Shown piece after piece: positions 36,201-50,200 of a DNA stretch of 64,000 bases. Positions within the stretch are counted from its first letter, which is position 1. The number at the start of each line of letters is the position of its first letter. Under the pieces are notes generated by a model that did not search any database, was not told where the DNA came from, and saw only the letters and a program-made list of their open reading frames with translations. The position numbers and the translations under genes were made by a program. The DNA is from Citrus sinensis (lineage: Eukaryota; Streptophyta; Magnoliopsida; Sapindales; Rutaceae), in NCBI RefSeq assembly GCF_022201045.2, contig NC_068564.1:3348001-3412000 (forward strand). The letters run 5' to 3'.

Positions 36201-38298
36201 TACTGAAGTCTTCTCATGACACGATAACAAAATCGATCAAAAATCTGCTTCATTACTTGGTAGATCGTTTGAACTATTAAAATCAGAAAACTTCTTACTC
36301 AAAGATGACTTAATTACTTTTTTCCCCTTCAAGAACAACTCAAAAAGGGAGTAAACAATTTGTGGTCTAAAAGGTCAAACTCCATCCTTTCAATTGCATT
36401 AAAAATTATTTTGCATGCCATCAAAATTCATGCACTATGCATATATATATAAACGATAAATAGTCAACTCATTTATGTATCATAAATCATAATTAAGCTC
36501 AAGACAATGACACCCTTTGAATTTGAAGACTGTCACAGAAAAAGGTTTCTCAAGAAAATACCTACATTCACTATTGAATTAATGGGAGTGGGTTACATTA
36601 GCTGGGGACACATGCATTGACCATTTTTCCTTCACTACTCCGTCTTGAAGAAAAAGAAAAAGAAAAAGAAAACAAAAGAAGAAAATATAGAAGGAAAAAG
36701 AATTGAATTTAATTGGTGGGACTAATGACTACTCTAAAACACAGCACTTGGCCGAAAGAGAAAGTCCTGTAAATTGCAAAGTATTGGAACTGAGACATAC
36801 ACTGTTTTTGGACCCCATATGAAGACTTTGAAAGCATTTGAATTTGAAGAGAAGAAATGAAAGGCTCTCTTTAGTTTTCATGTCAAAGCATTAAGCACAC
36901 TCACACACATACACTCATTTTGCCCTCTTATCTCACCTTGATGGGGACCTTACTTACTAACAAGTGTGCATTAGTAAGATCCCACTTGAAAACAGTGCTT
37001 TTTCAAAAAGGACTTTGATCTACATGCAAATTATAATTCTTTTAAAAGAAATATTAGGTGATGAAATTGCGCATGAGTGATGAAACAATGGGGTCTTCAC
37101 ATTCATTACAAATGAAAGAGTTATGTCCCACTTTTCCAAGACATACCAAGCGAAAATGGTCCCAAAACGAACACTTTAGAAACATCTTAAGATGATATGC
37201 CACGGCCAATGCTCATGCCATCCCATTTTGCCCTAATTAATGAACTCTATGCGCACGTGTGTCATCATCATTGTACCTTCGTGGTAGACCAAATTATTCA
37301 TTAAACCATGCACGTGTCTCAGGCCCAGCCCCAGCCCCAGCCCATCCACTCTACGTGCCTTTTTTGTCCCTTTTCGTTTTGGACTTTCTGGTAAGTGACA
37401 AAAATATATATTTACTAAGGCGAAAACAACGAACAAAACAGTAAAAAGTAAATTCACATCACAAGGGGGTCAGGCACATGGTTTTTCTAACATGCTCATT
37501 TTTTTCCCTTTGGTTCAAGCTGTAGCTTTTTGCTCTATTTGAGAAAGGATGTTCCATTTTCACCTCTTTCAACACTTGCTAATAATTTCAGATGAGCAGG
37601 ATTAAAACAACTTTGCTAATAAGATTTTGATGCTTGGGGGGGTGTTAAAAAAGGGAAGAGGAAGAAATATTACCCTTTTTAATGAGCTGAAAAAGTGTAT
37701 AAAATAATTTCAATGTTAATCTGTCATGAAAAAAAGTGTAACCACTTCATCATTGTAATGATTTAAGTCGTACAAGGAACACGCAACTCATCAAGAAATG
37801 TTGGACAATTATCTAAGATTCTAATCGTTTAATGATTACATTATCTCCAAAACTTTGCATATCATCATGTCAAGTAATTGGATCCAATTTATCTAGAAAA
37901 AAAGGGGGGAAAAACAGTAAGTCCTTGAAGCAACTGCTACAAGGTTGTTTCTGATTGTTTTTCTATCAAACATTAGTTTATGAAAGTTGAAAGTAAGATG
38001 AGTAGCAAATAGCAAGGTTGATATTGTTTCTTTACGATGTTAATACAACATGTTAAGAAAAATTATGGAAATTGGCAGACCACTTTACATGAATCTAGTC
38101 TCTAGTCCCCAGCACTTAACAAGACTACCCCATCGGCTATCATAGTAAGACTAAAAACAATGAAGCAAACACAAACATTGTGATCGTACAATCATGCACG
38201 CGATTGTTAGACCAGAGAGTGGAATTGTAACTTGGCCAAACATTTTGTGCATTGCTTTTCAGAGATCCTCAGAAGCTCCTTTCAGACATAAGCTACAC
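30271..38298. other. 8-kb gene-free region
   Basis: No protein gene, tRNA or known microRNA precursor was recognised. The sequence is AT-rich with microsatellites, including ATT at about 32898-32918, AAT at about 35059-35082 and short AT runs. The longest frame, minus 34218-33799 (139 codons), begins MAELKHGRSGGKPKNLLRVK and then turns into low-complexity Phe/Tyr-rich sequence, so it is not called. A possible TATA for the PSI-like gene (minus TATAATATAA) is near 30443-30455. Long non-coding RNAs cannot be excluded. Confidence 0.5.
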
Positions 38299-41200
38299 TC
38301 ACAAGAAGCTAGTTCCTAGAGCAAGGTCATTTAAATTTGAAAGAATTTGTGAACGAGTTGTTCCAGTCTGGTGAGCAATTTCAAGTTGTTCCTCCAATGG
38401 AAGCATCTCATAACTGCAGAGAGGAAAACATGTACATACCATAAGATTGCTTATAACACCAAGAATGCTGCAGCATAAAAAAGTGAATCAGCCCCATGTA
38501 AGGGAACATTTTGCATTTATTTGGAACTAAAATGCAATAACACAACAAAAAAACAGCAGAATATTTAAAAGCCGATCAGTTGCAGCAAGGCTCAAATTAG
38601 AGAATCAGGGGTCCCTCTACTGCCTACATTCAGATCCACGGTAGAGAAGATAAGAGAAACTATAAAAACACTTGGAAATCATAAAGGATCCTGCCGCTGA
38701 GATCATGAGATCATACAGATATCCAACCAGTATCCTGAAATTTCTTATAAGGTTCTCTAAATATGAAATCCTATTAAATTCATGGCTCTTATCAATATAT
38801 AATGTATATGATAGGATCTTATGGTTATCAAGATTTCAAACCACGACTCCGTGGTTGATAAGGTCTATAAAATGATGCAACTTACTGGCTAAGCAGTTCA
38901 CAGTCAACAATGCTGTCAGGACCAGGCCGATGAGCCTTTCCATTTGAATGGAACTGGCGGAAAGATCTTGGATTTAAGCCAGCAACATGGGGAACGGAAT
39001 CGACAAGCTTTTTCTGAAGGGACTGCAACCTACGGAATGTAAGTTCATCAAGAGGTGCAATACAACCAATACTGCCATCCAGGGTACCAAACAACAAAGC
39101 AAAGCGATTTGTTTTATCAGATCCCGGAGCAGCACCAGTTCGATCAGATGAAGTTGCAAGCATCTGCAGCCGCAAGAATTTTGTAACATGAGCACCAACA
39201 TGAAATTCAGCCCTTGAAAGAAGCTTTTGTCCCTTCCAACTCTCAGACATCTTTGGTGCATAATAGAAAATCTGTCTCAACCACATACAAAGGATTCAAA
39301 GATGAGTCAATAAAGAATCAAAACAAATATAATCACATTTTGTAACTGCACCATTCTTTCCATCAAAAGCCAAAATGGTTTATGTTAAGCGTTCAACACT
39401 ACTAAAAGCTTAAATTATTAATTAAGGGCCCAATCAATATTGTAATATTAAGCACTAACAATCTGCCTCACATTCAACTGTGCAGACCAAGACCAACACC
39501 AAAAGGGTTTCTTATTTGGACCAAAACGTGAACCAAGCCCAAAGAGACAGAAGACAAAGACATGATACAAAAACAAATATACATGAAATCGCATGGGAGA
39601 TTCAAACACAAGACCTTACAGAATTAACAAACTTCCTCTTGGTCAAATTGACTCTTGGTAACATGTTAAATTACCGTGTGACCTTAAAGCTTAAACTAGC
39701 AGTATGGGTGTAGAGCCGAGCAATAGTATTAAGCTCTATAAATATCAGAACATGTTGGAGTATGAAAGTATGAAATTCTATCGCAGGCATATAATGTTGT
39801 CAACCTAAATCAGGCTGAAAATGAAGTGTGAAAATAATAATAATTCAGGATGAAGCAACCAACCTGAATATTCTTTTGCTCATCTGAAACCACGAGACTC
39901 AGTGTGCTTCCATCTATCAAAAACTCTGTTGCAAAACAATCAAGAGAGCCAAAATCTTTGGCCAATAAGTTAAGTTGAGCTCCTTGTTCCTTCCAACTAA
40001 GGAAGTATATGCTTTTATGAATGTCACCAAGGAGGATAAAATTCTTGACCTGCATCAGTGTTTAGGTCAATATATTAGATGAGATCATAAAAGAAAAGCA
40101 TTGACAAACACCGTTTATTACATTGAAGCAAGCAAATAAATAAACATCCAGTTAATCAAAAAAATATGCATTTTTATGTGGGGAGATTCCAGAAAGTTTC
40201 AAGTACATGTGTAAGCATGCAGAACATTTCACCCTCCAACCAAGATAGATATCAGCTTGCAATAAGCATACCGGACAACCATGAATTAAATCAAAAGAAG
40301 GTAATTCAGTGCCAGCAAAAGTTCATAACAATAATTAAATATATGACTATCTTAGGCCAACAAGCTTACAGTGGACAAATTAATCAAACACTATAGGAAC
40401 ATTAAACAAATTCCTATTGTACCACGCAAAGTATGTTACTCAACTGGTTATAGTAAGAATGCCAATATAGTTTAGCATTTTAAAATTGCTAGGAGAACAT
40501 TTACAACAAGATCAGATCCCAACATGCATACCAAATGTCATCATTTGTGTTTGAGAGAGAATAAACATGCAATGTTCACAGAAAACAGCAGCAGGAAATA
40601 AAGGCATTCTTGAACATTCTGAAGGATGACTTATGTTTGCTATCTTGCTTCTCTGATGTGAACTTGCATTTCGCAAACTAACTTGATGCATTGCCCCCTT
40701 TACACGGCAACCCAAATTCTTGCCACCATTCAAGCATCTTCAAACTAGAACAGCTAATACAAAGTTCTTCTAACTGGCCCTCATGGAATTTCAGGCGTAA
40801 CCCAGTACGAACCAAAAAGCTTAAGCTAATGAATAAGGGCTGAAATGATAGTCAAAAATATGTCTCTTCATGTGCATAACTGGACTTCAACTGAGTGACT
40901 GACTGGTCAACAGAATTAAGCCCAGACACAAATTAAAACAATGCAGAAACAAAAGCCAATACAAATACAATTGTGATCACATGGGAGCTTTGAACACAAG
41001 ACCACTTAGTAAAATTACTTCTGATACTGTATTAAGAATGAACTTAATGTGAAAACTTACACTAATAGATAAAGGCTGAAACAATAGTACTAAGCTCTTG
41101 CAAAAACTACATCAACAATGATAAGAATAGTAATAGTAATACAATGGTGGTGGTGATGTACATAACTGTTAAACCATACAACATTTTTTTTTAAAATCAA

Positions 41201-44200
41201 ATAACTCATACCAGAAGAAGAACTAAAAAAATTACAAATTGTCAAGTATTCTCTGTTAACTTGAAACAGACATTTAAGTGAGATGTCAGTGTTAAGGAAA
41301 CAAAACTTACAATATTTAAGCTCACAACATATAATGGTGGAGCATCATAGAAAGCGATTCCATTCAACTCAGTACCAGTCCACTTGTGTAGAATAATTTT
41401 TGGACCAGAAGCTATTAACAGATGACCTTGAAGAGAGGCTAAAGCAGATATAGCACCCTTCAATTCCTTTGAATAAACCTCTGTTACCTGAAAAGCTTAT
41501 GATTTTATTAATAATGCAACAACTAGACATTACCAATTATAAAGAGGGATCTGAGAAAATGAAAACAAAAACAAAACTGTTCGAGCATATGGCAAAAAAA
41601 TGTGAAGCAAAATCAATCTGAACTGAAGAAAATAGAGGACCATATGACCCAGAAAGTACCAAATTCTGAGGATTATCAGCATTTCTTCCAGTAGAAAACA
41701 AAAGTACACGTCCTCTTGCAGCAACATCCTCCCCTTGGACATAAGCAGTTCCAATAGCCAACAGTGTGTCATTCTCTTTCGTGGTTGTGTTCTGAAATAC
41801 AACACAGAAGAGGGAGTATCAGACACTAATCTCAATATCCTCTTTTGAGATTGTATTCCGAAATGAAAGACAAAAAAGTAAATCAGTCTCTATTCCCCAT
41901 TTGTCAACAATAAACAACTCATACTCCGCATCAATTACAAATTGGCACTTCCCAAACAAACTCTGAATCCACGAGGTACCCACCTAAAGAAAAAGGAAAC
42001 TCACCACTCACTGGTAAAAGAGAAGAGAGAAAGGACCAATTGAGGGCCCCTGTGCCAGAATGCCAAAGCCTATATGGCTCAAAAACCACAAAATAAATGC
42101 GACTACTTAAACCATAACAAGACAGGGAAGCGACCAGAAATAATCAAATTCCAATTTTATTTCACTTGTATTCTGCTTCAAGCACACTATCACTAAACCC
42201 CAAATCTGCTTGGCAAGTTGAAGTCCTTTTGATCAAATGAATCTGACCTAAGTGGGAGCTTGGGCTCCTGTTGCTGACATATAATCATAGGACTAGAATT
42301 AAGTAATCCAGAGACAATTTTAAAACCCTAATTTTATGTTTAATAATCCGCTAATTATTCTTCTCGAAGCTATTGTGTGTCTCCAATATATATATGTATT
42401 AATGGAGAAAAATCAAAATAGAGAGTGGACCAGTCGTCCATTAAGTAAGCAAAAAAGATAAGCATTTAGTGCTATACGAAAGTATACACAACCACCCCTA
42501 TACAATGCTATTCCAACTTTTAAAATCCTAGCTTAAAACCCCCTCCCAATTTAGATGAATGAAGAAAAAGATGAATCCTGGAACTCCTTAGATACTGAAG
42601 CCCAAAGCAAAGCAAGAAGATGGACTCTATCCCACAATTCTTCAATATTATCCACGCTTTTCCCTTCAAAAATACTAACATTTCTTTCATTCCTACCACA
42701 TCACCCAAAACAATGCGTCCACTACACTTTTCCAAAGAGATTTAGTCTTCATTCCTTTACCAAAAGCAAAGGAATTCTCCATAAGAAGACAGTCGCAAGA
42801 ACCAGATATGACCCACAACATATTGGCCTCTTTGCACAACCTATTCCACAACTTTGAAGCCACAAGACAATAAAGAAAAAGATGATTAGAAGTTTCAGCA
42901 CTTTTCTTGCACAACACACACCAAGAAGGGGAGAGACAAGTATTAGGAAACTTTCTTTGAATCACTTCTCCAGTATTCAGTTTTCCTTGTGCCAAAGCCC
43001 ACAAGAAAACTTGGATTTTAGGAGGGATACAAGCCTTCCGAACATTTTGAAGGGTGAAACCTCTTCCAACAGATATCACACAACTTCTCAAAATATGATT
43101 TGCAAGTATACTATCTCTAGGCTTCTAGCTTGCATATCCTTTTGTCTCTTTCAGTTCATCAATACTGGAATTTTCAATACTCAGCATCAGTGTTGCAAGT
43201 TCTTCAGCCTCTCTATCATTCAAATTTCTTTTAAAATTGAACTTCCCATTCCAATTCATGGAAAGTGACAAAAAAGCTATGCTGGAAAAAATTGAAAAAT
43301 TCCTAGAAAGGCATAATATGTACAAATGGGGGAATTTCCCACACAAAAAATCACCCCTCCTTTTGTCCTCCCAGAAACATTATCCTTCCCATCTCCCATT
43401 TCTAAGGCAATGTGATTAAGAAAATTAGGATACTCTTTCAATACAGCTTTCCAAGGGCTTCTATAGAATGTTTCAATTTTTCGTCACTCTCCATGAATTG
43501 GAATATTTACACATTTGAATATTGACATCAACTGATCTCTTTATTGTCTTTCAAGGCCTTTATTGAAAAATATTTCCCACATGTGAAGTTAAAAAATAAA
43601 ACACTAAAATTAGAAAGAATGCACTTCAAATACTACATATGAAAGCAGTTATTACTATTTCTGCAAAATGTTATGTTATATCAATTTCCTCTCTGCCATT
43701 CCACCTGTCCTAGAAGCAATAACAAGGAAGGCTAGACTGTAACACAGGAAAATTGATACATAGACAAAAGAGTGAACTTACAAACAGTGTGACCACTCGC
43801 ACAGTTAGCGCATTTTCAGAACTTTGCATTGGGATTGTAGCCCTTGTTTGCCAAGGGCCACCAGCCCTATCAGGTTCTAGAATTCGAACCTCATACTCCT
43901 CTACAGTGTAAGTTCGATGGAGATCAACAGAACTTAAATTGTGATTGTCAATCTGATGGCCAACTTCTTGGTCAATCAGCAATGAAAGAACTTGATTTAG
44001 GGGCTTAAGAACCTGCAAAAGTCATATGCAGCACAGATATCACCACTCCAGATTATTTTGCAGGGGAAAAAATTATTAGGAATCACATGAACCCTCGTAG
44101 CTCCAAGTTGCTAAGTTCTCGGTCATATCCTTTCCACATAAACATCATCTTACCACACTATTGTCCATCCCTTTTACAAGTAATAAAATAGTTTGTTCCA

Positions 44201-47200
44201 CTTTTGAGCTGTAAGGAACGATGTTATCCATCCAAACTAAAACTTAAAGGTAAAAATTTGACAGATGACAACATATGAACTATGCATATAACTAATCTTC
44301 AATCAAAAGAATGCATTAGAGAGTGCGAGAGAGAGAGGAGGGGAAAAAATAGCCAAATGCAGTAAATGGTGAATTTAGAAAAATTGCTTAACCACTGCAG
44401 CAACTACTAGAAGAAATCAAGATATTGATAAACTTTATAACCAAAACATCAACAACTCAATTAAAAATGATCTTGGAAAATTATGGTGTATACAGATTAA
44501 GCAAGCAATAAAAGTATTTATTAAATTATGTACAAGTCAAGGAAGACAACTAACTGCACAGCGACGATGCCAAGGAAAATTGTAGATTACAAAGAACAAG
44601 TGCACACATCATAATCCAAAGCACATAGGTTAACTACATGGATATACCACTTTTTATTTCAGTTGTCCCTGACTGGATGCTGAAGATTTCATTAGTTTTA
44701 TTCAAAAGACAAGAAAGAATAAATTCTGCCGAAGATAGAATGTACTCACAGGAACTGAAACAATTAGAGGGTACAAATTCTTCTCAGCAAAGTAAGTGAT
44801 TTGATGTGGAGTGGCTTTCAATGGAATCTAACCAAAACATAAAATTTCATCAATATTGAAACCATTATTTCTGAATGAATTTGATCCATATAGAATTAGA
44901 GCTTTTAAAAATATAAGAAAAAGACCACTTTTTGCACTGGCCAATAGTTGTCATAAGTTGATCCAGATGGCAATTGGCAGATCTTTAAAATGCCCTGAAA
45001 ATTTAAAATTCAAAATAATGATAAGCCATAATGCCATAGCCTCATCCCACAACATAGACAAAAACAGCCAAATAAATACATGTTAAAGTCTGACCTGAGA
45101 TGTAACATATATGAAACCATGATTACAATTCACATTATGAAGAACAGTGAAGGCCACGATAGATCCATCACATAGCTGCAAAAATAAACACACACCCATA
45201 GAGAAAATGTAATGAGACAAAAAGCACACTTGCTTGTATGATAAAGTAACATATTAAATACCATAAATATTAAACCTCAGTGACCATTAAGGACAAAATG
45301 TTGTTGGGCAAGTTAGAAGCAATTTAATAATGACTTTTGAGTACATGGTCTTCAACAATCATTGCAAGAGAACAGTGAATTTTGCAATCAATTATCTTGA
45401 CAGCATAAAGTACAGAATGGTAGATTAACCAAGCATGGTTGCAATAGAAGGACTTGAAGAAAAGATGCTGCCAGCCCAAAAAGGGAGAAAATGACAAAAA
45501 TCAAAATCAAAATCCAGAGATACAAGAGCATATAAAATAAGTAAATCAAGTAGCATCAATTAAGTTGTCACAATATAGAGGAACTACTGTCTGTTCTAAA
45601 CTAAACTAATAACAGAAACCAAGCCACAGTCAAACTTCAAAGCCTTTCCAGAACGAAACTAGAAATAGGAACATTTTACTGAAAATGAAAACCACCGCAT
45701 CCTTCTACATATGAAAAAGACCTAACAAAGAATAACAAGAAAGAAAATAAAACCAAGATTCAGAAAAATGAAAAAGAAACAAGATCCAGGACAGCTGCAG
45801 TGAAGAAAGACTTCATGTAAATGTCTCGTTGTGTATGGTCATATCCAGGTTTAAAAAATGGGAATAAAATGTATAATCAAAGACAAAATTTTCGACTAAG
45901 AGAAAAAATGAGCATATTGATTAAAAGAAAGAAGTTACGAGTGTCTAATCAAACAAACTAATATTTAGAAGCACTCAAAAATTCACTATCAACCAATATT
46001 TATTTTATTAAAACACTAAATTGAAATCACCATTGCAAAGGAGAAATAAAAGAGTCCGATAATATAGGCCACAGAAGAAATTCTGATAAGTCAGAAACTC
46101 TATTTCTAACCTGTGGATGAACTCGAAGCCGCTCTCTGAAAACCATACACCAACATGGTCTTGACCCAGAAAGAAAAAATCCTTGATGACCACTAATATT
46201 TTTGAAAATGGTAATTCTTTGGCATGGGGCTCCATGAGGTGTCTCCTCCCTTGTGTATGCATCCAGTGGGGTGCGAGAAAATCTCAGATTCCTAAGCCTA
46301 GAAGCACTAACATTGCTAACACTGAGAGAACGTGAGGTAGAGACAGGATCATCACTCTTAGAAGTATTCTCTGGACCTTCAAACAGGTAAGCTTGGTAAC
46401 AAAGGATTGTCCCATCGGTTAATATGGCAAAAAGAAATGGACGACTATGATGTGCAGACCACCTTTGCATGGCTAACTCAACAACCTTCATGCTATGGAT
46501 ATTTTCTTTCCTTCCTTGGCCAGTTCCCTCTTCAGAACTACTGTTAATCTCTGTCTCAGAATCTTTCAGAGCTTCCCGCATATAGGTATCAACAATGTGA
46601 GTCCTTCCAGACACAAATTTATCCACAGTAAAAACACAATTAAAATTTGGCACATCGAATATTTCTAAGGCACCACTCTCATAACAAACAACACTGTATA
46701 TATCTCCCTGATCAAGAGGCCCACCATCAGCACCATCGATGGCCTCCCCAACACCAGTAGAAAGCCATGCATCAGTACTTGTCTTCCGAAGCCATGGTTC
46801 TGGTCCTTTGTCATGATACAGTGTACAGGCAGAAACTGGCTTCTTTGAGCTTTCAATGGCTGCAGGAGTCTGTACAGAAACAGTGCAAGTAGAAGGATCT
46901 GTAATTCAACGTTCACAATGAGTCTGGTTAAAATCCCAGATCAAGAACCAACAGTATACAAACAAAAAAGAAAAAAGGAAAAAAAAACTCAGAGAAAAGT
47001 AGCATGTGGGACAATGGACATATTCATCATAGAAACATTTATGCATCATGCATGAAGAACATATACTCAAATTGTATATATATCTACGAATAATGAATTA
47101 TTCAATGATGTGTCCTTGAAGCTATCCACAAGCCAGCAACGATCAAAGTGAGTAACTTTTCTTTTGACTTACATTTTCAAAACCTCAACCAGTGCTTAAA

Positions 47201-50200
47201 ACTTTGAAGGAAGAATAGTGTAAAACTGAAACGATATCAAAATTCCAACAAAAATGTACAAAGAATCAAGATATAGTGCTACTTTAAGAGTTATGACACC
47301 AAAAACCTCAACCCTCTAAAACTTAACTCCTATACAAATATTCTGCTAAGTTGCCATGCAAGCCTACTGGTGTCATGTAATTTAATGCAGGTAGACGAGC
47401 TATTTACCTAACTTTACAAGGATTAGCTATGAGTAAGAGTAGGAGTCAATGGGTGTGGGAGAGTAGGAGTCAATGGGTGTGGGGGTATAACTTCCCAAAA
47501 TAAATCTGGCTACTGACATTTAAGCTATACTTCACACCTATGGGACAAAGCGAAGTTCTGGACTTCCCTACGGGCATCTACTACTGCTGAATTCAAAGAT
47601 ATCTCTTTCTTTTTTATTTTGCTTAATTGGGAAGCCTCTGTATCCTAAGAAAGGATGCATTCTTAGTTAGCTGTGTTGTTTTTGGGTTTTGGATTATTTT
47701 TGGTCTTTGTAGTTAGGTGGGTGTTTTGTTTTGGATGAGACTCCTCGTCCTTATTTTTGCGGAGTTGTAGTCCCAACAATCCTTGTACATATCTCATATA
47801 GTTCTTTAATACAATCTTTTGTTTCTTAGCCCAGAAAAAAAAAAAAAACCCATACTGATAGAAACACTACATATATTTTTTCTAGAAAAAGAATTGAGTT
47901 CACAAAGTCTAGACTCCATTTAGAATACCAATATTGCATTTTCAAGAATTTTGCGAAATAATAGTGTAAAAAATAAAATAACTGTAAATAGAAAATGTTT
48001 ATCAACAACACACAAAAAATTATTTGGAGATGCTATTAAGTAGTAAGGAAGAAAGCATACCTCCAACAAGAAGCCGAATACTTCCATCACTCATTCCTAG
48101 CAACACATATGGATCAGCAATTGAAACAGACAACACAGTGGAATTCTCTGAACCAGAACCGGATTCAGAGTTCGAAGGACCAAAGCTTAAATCTTGAGTC
48201 ATATAAGAGCCATCCAAAATCCGAGCACCACGTTCAAAGACCTGAATAACTCGACGCCTAAAAAGAAAAAAGAAGATAAGCAAGAAGCAAATGACTCTGA
48301 GTTCTATTCCCTACTGAATGATTAAATCATGCAGCTATCCTTATTGAAACATGACAGCACCTAAAATAGCCTCCAAACCAATGTGAAAGTTGCTAAGAAA
48401 CAGATGAAGAACATATATTAAACCACCCAAGAGAGACAATATTGAGGGGAAAAAATCCACAAAAACAAGGACAAGAAGTTCCAAAAGAAGGAAACAACAA
48501 AACTCTACAAAAGATCAAAAATATCTTAAAAAACCCAACATCTACTGAGTCTTTTGCATCCAATCCCTATTTAGTTAAAGCCACACCCCCATTTCCCCTT
48601 TTTTCTTTCAAAACAAGAAACTCAAAAATATATCAACGATGAAGATTTAAAACAGAGTGGCCAGCTGTCCACTAAGGAAACAAAAAACTAAGACTATTTG
48701 TGTTATACGAAAGTATACCCAATCAGCCCTATTCAAGGCTAGAAACAGCTATAACTCCCTATCTCAAAACCCCATCCAGTTTAAATGAATGAAGAAAAAA
48801 GATGAATCTTGAAGCTCCTTAGACACTAATTAAGCAACAACTAAAATTATAATTAGGATTAATATCCAGGAGAATAACCAAGGATCAATATGTTAAATCT
48901 ATTAAACTCATATTCTTCTCCTTAATCTACAGAAATTTCTGGCCAAATGAAATGAAATGAATATGTACGAAAACACACACACACATATATATATTAAAAA
49001 AATAAAAAAGATGATTAGATGTCCTCGTAGAAATACCAACCACAGCCATGAAAATAAGAAAATTTTGCCAAAGAAAAATTTTTATATATGCTCACCTTCC
49101 AAACAAATTACCAGCAGCAATTGTTCTGCCTTGCACAAAATAGTCCACACTTTCAGTGACTTCTGTTAAAAGATCAGCTGTTTCAAGTACCTAACCACAG
49201 AGCAATGGTTACACAAAACGACTAATAAAAAGCTGAAAAGTTTAAGCTAAATAAAAAGGAGACAACAGTAGCACTTAATGCCTTGCCAGCAAAGCCAAAT
49301 TTGATAAATGGAATTACAGCTTCCAAACACCTATAAATACCCTGGTAGGCTTATCAAAATTATAAACAATAAAACTTCAGTCAAACACACTTTAGTACCA
49401 TGAAGAAACACAATTAATTCCAAAAAGTTAACTCATCAGAGTACCAAAAACACTCTTTAAACTATAACGAAGTAAATTGCAGACTTTTTCTCCCTGCTTC
49501 CTCTTGTAAAAATAAACTGAAAAACTGGAATTCATCATTGATAATAAAAAATAAAAAATAAAGAGGAATGATGGTTACACGCACTAAAATGCTTATTGGG
49601 CTTGCCTGTTGTGCGCAAATTTTTAGAAATTTTTTTGCTTGGTTAACCCACCATGGCCTAACTAAAAGTTTATATACCACTGAAAAGCATCTACTTCTAC
49701 CAACAAAAAATCTAGAAAATTTTTAGACAAATTCATATTCACTTAAACAAAAAGAAAAAAACTAGCTTACCATTGTTCTAGCCTCCAAGCTTATAATTAA
49801 ATATGCATGATACTCATCATCGTAAGCAGCCATTCTAGAAGAATCAGCATTATGACCCCGAGAACTCTTGTGGTAAACAGTCCAAATTCCTTTGCAACCC
49901 GGGAGTTCAACCTGCACAGTGAAAAGGTATTCTCACACAATGATAGATCCATTCAAGCACAATCAGACTCTTACTGCTTTTAAGAGCACTATAGATTTAC
50001 AATGTGTGGATTTGAAAATCTGTACGTATATCAACAAATGCCACTAACAAAAGAATTCATACATCTCCATGACTACAAATGACTAAGGGCAATTCAGTAC
50101 AGTTATCCATTTCCTTAAACCACCTCACCAGATAAATGACCCTCAAAATCAGACTAGGTCAATTTAGGACATTGGGGCAGAAAAAGGATAACCTTTTATA

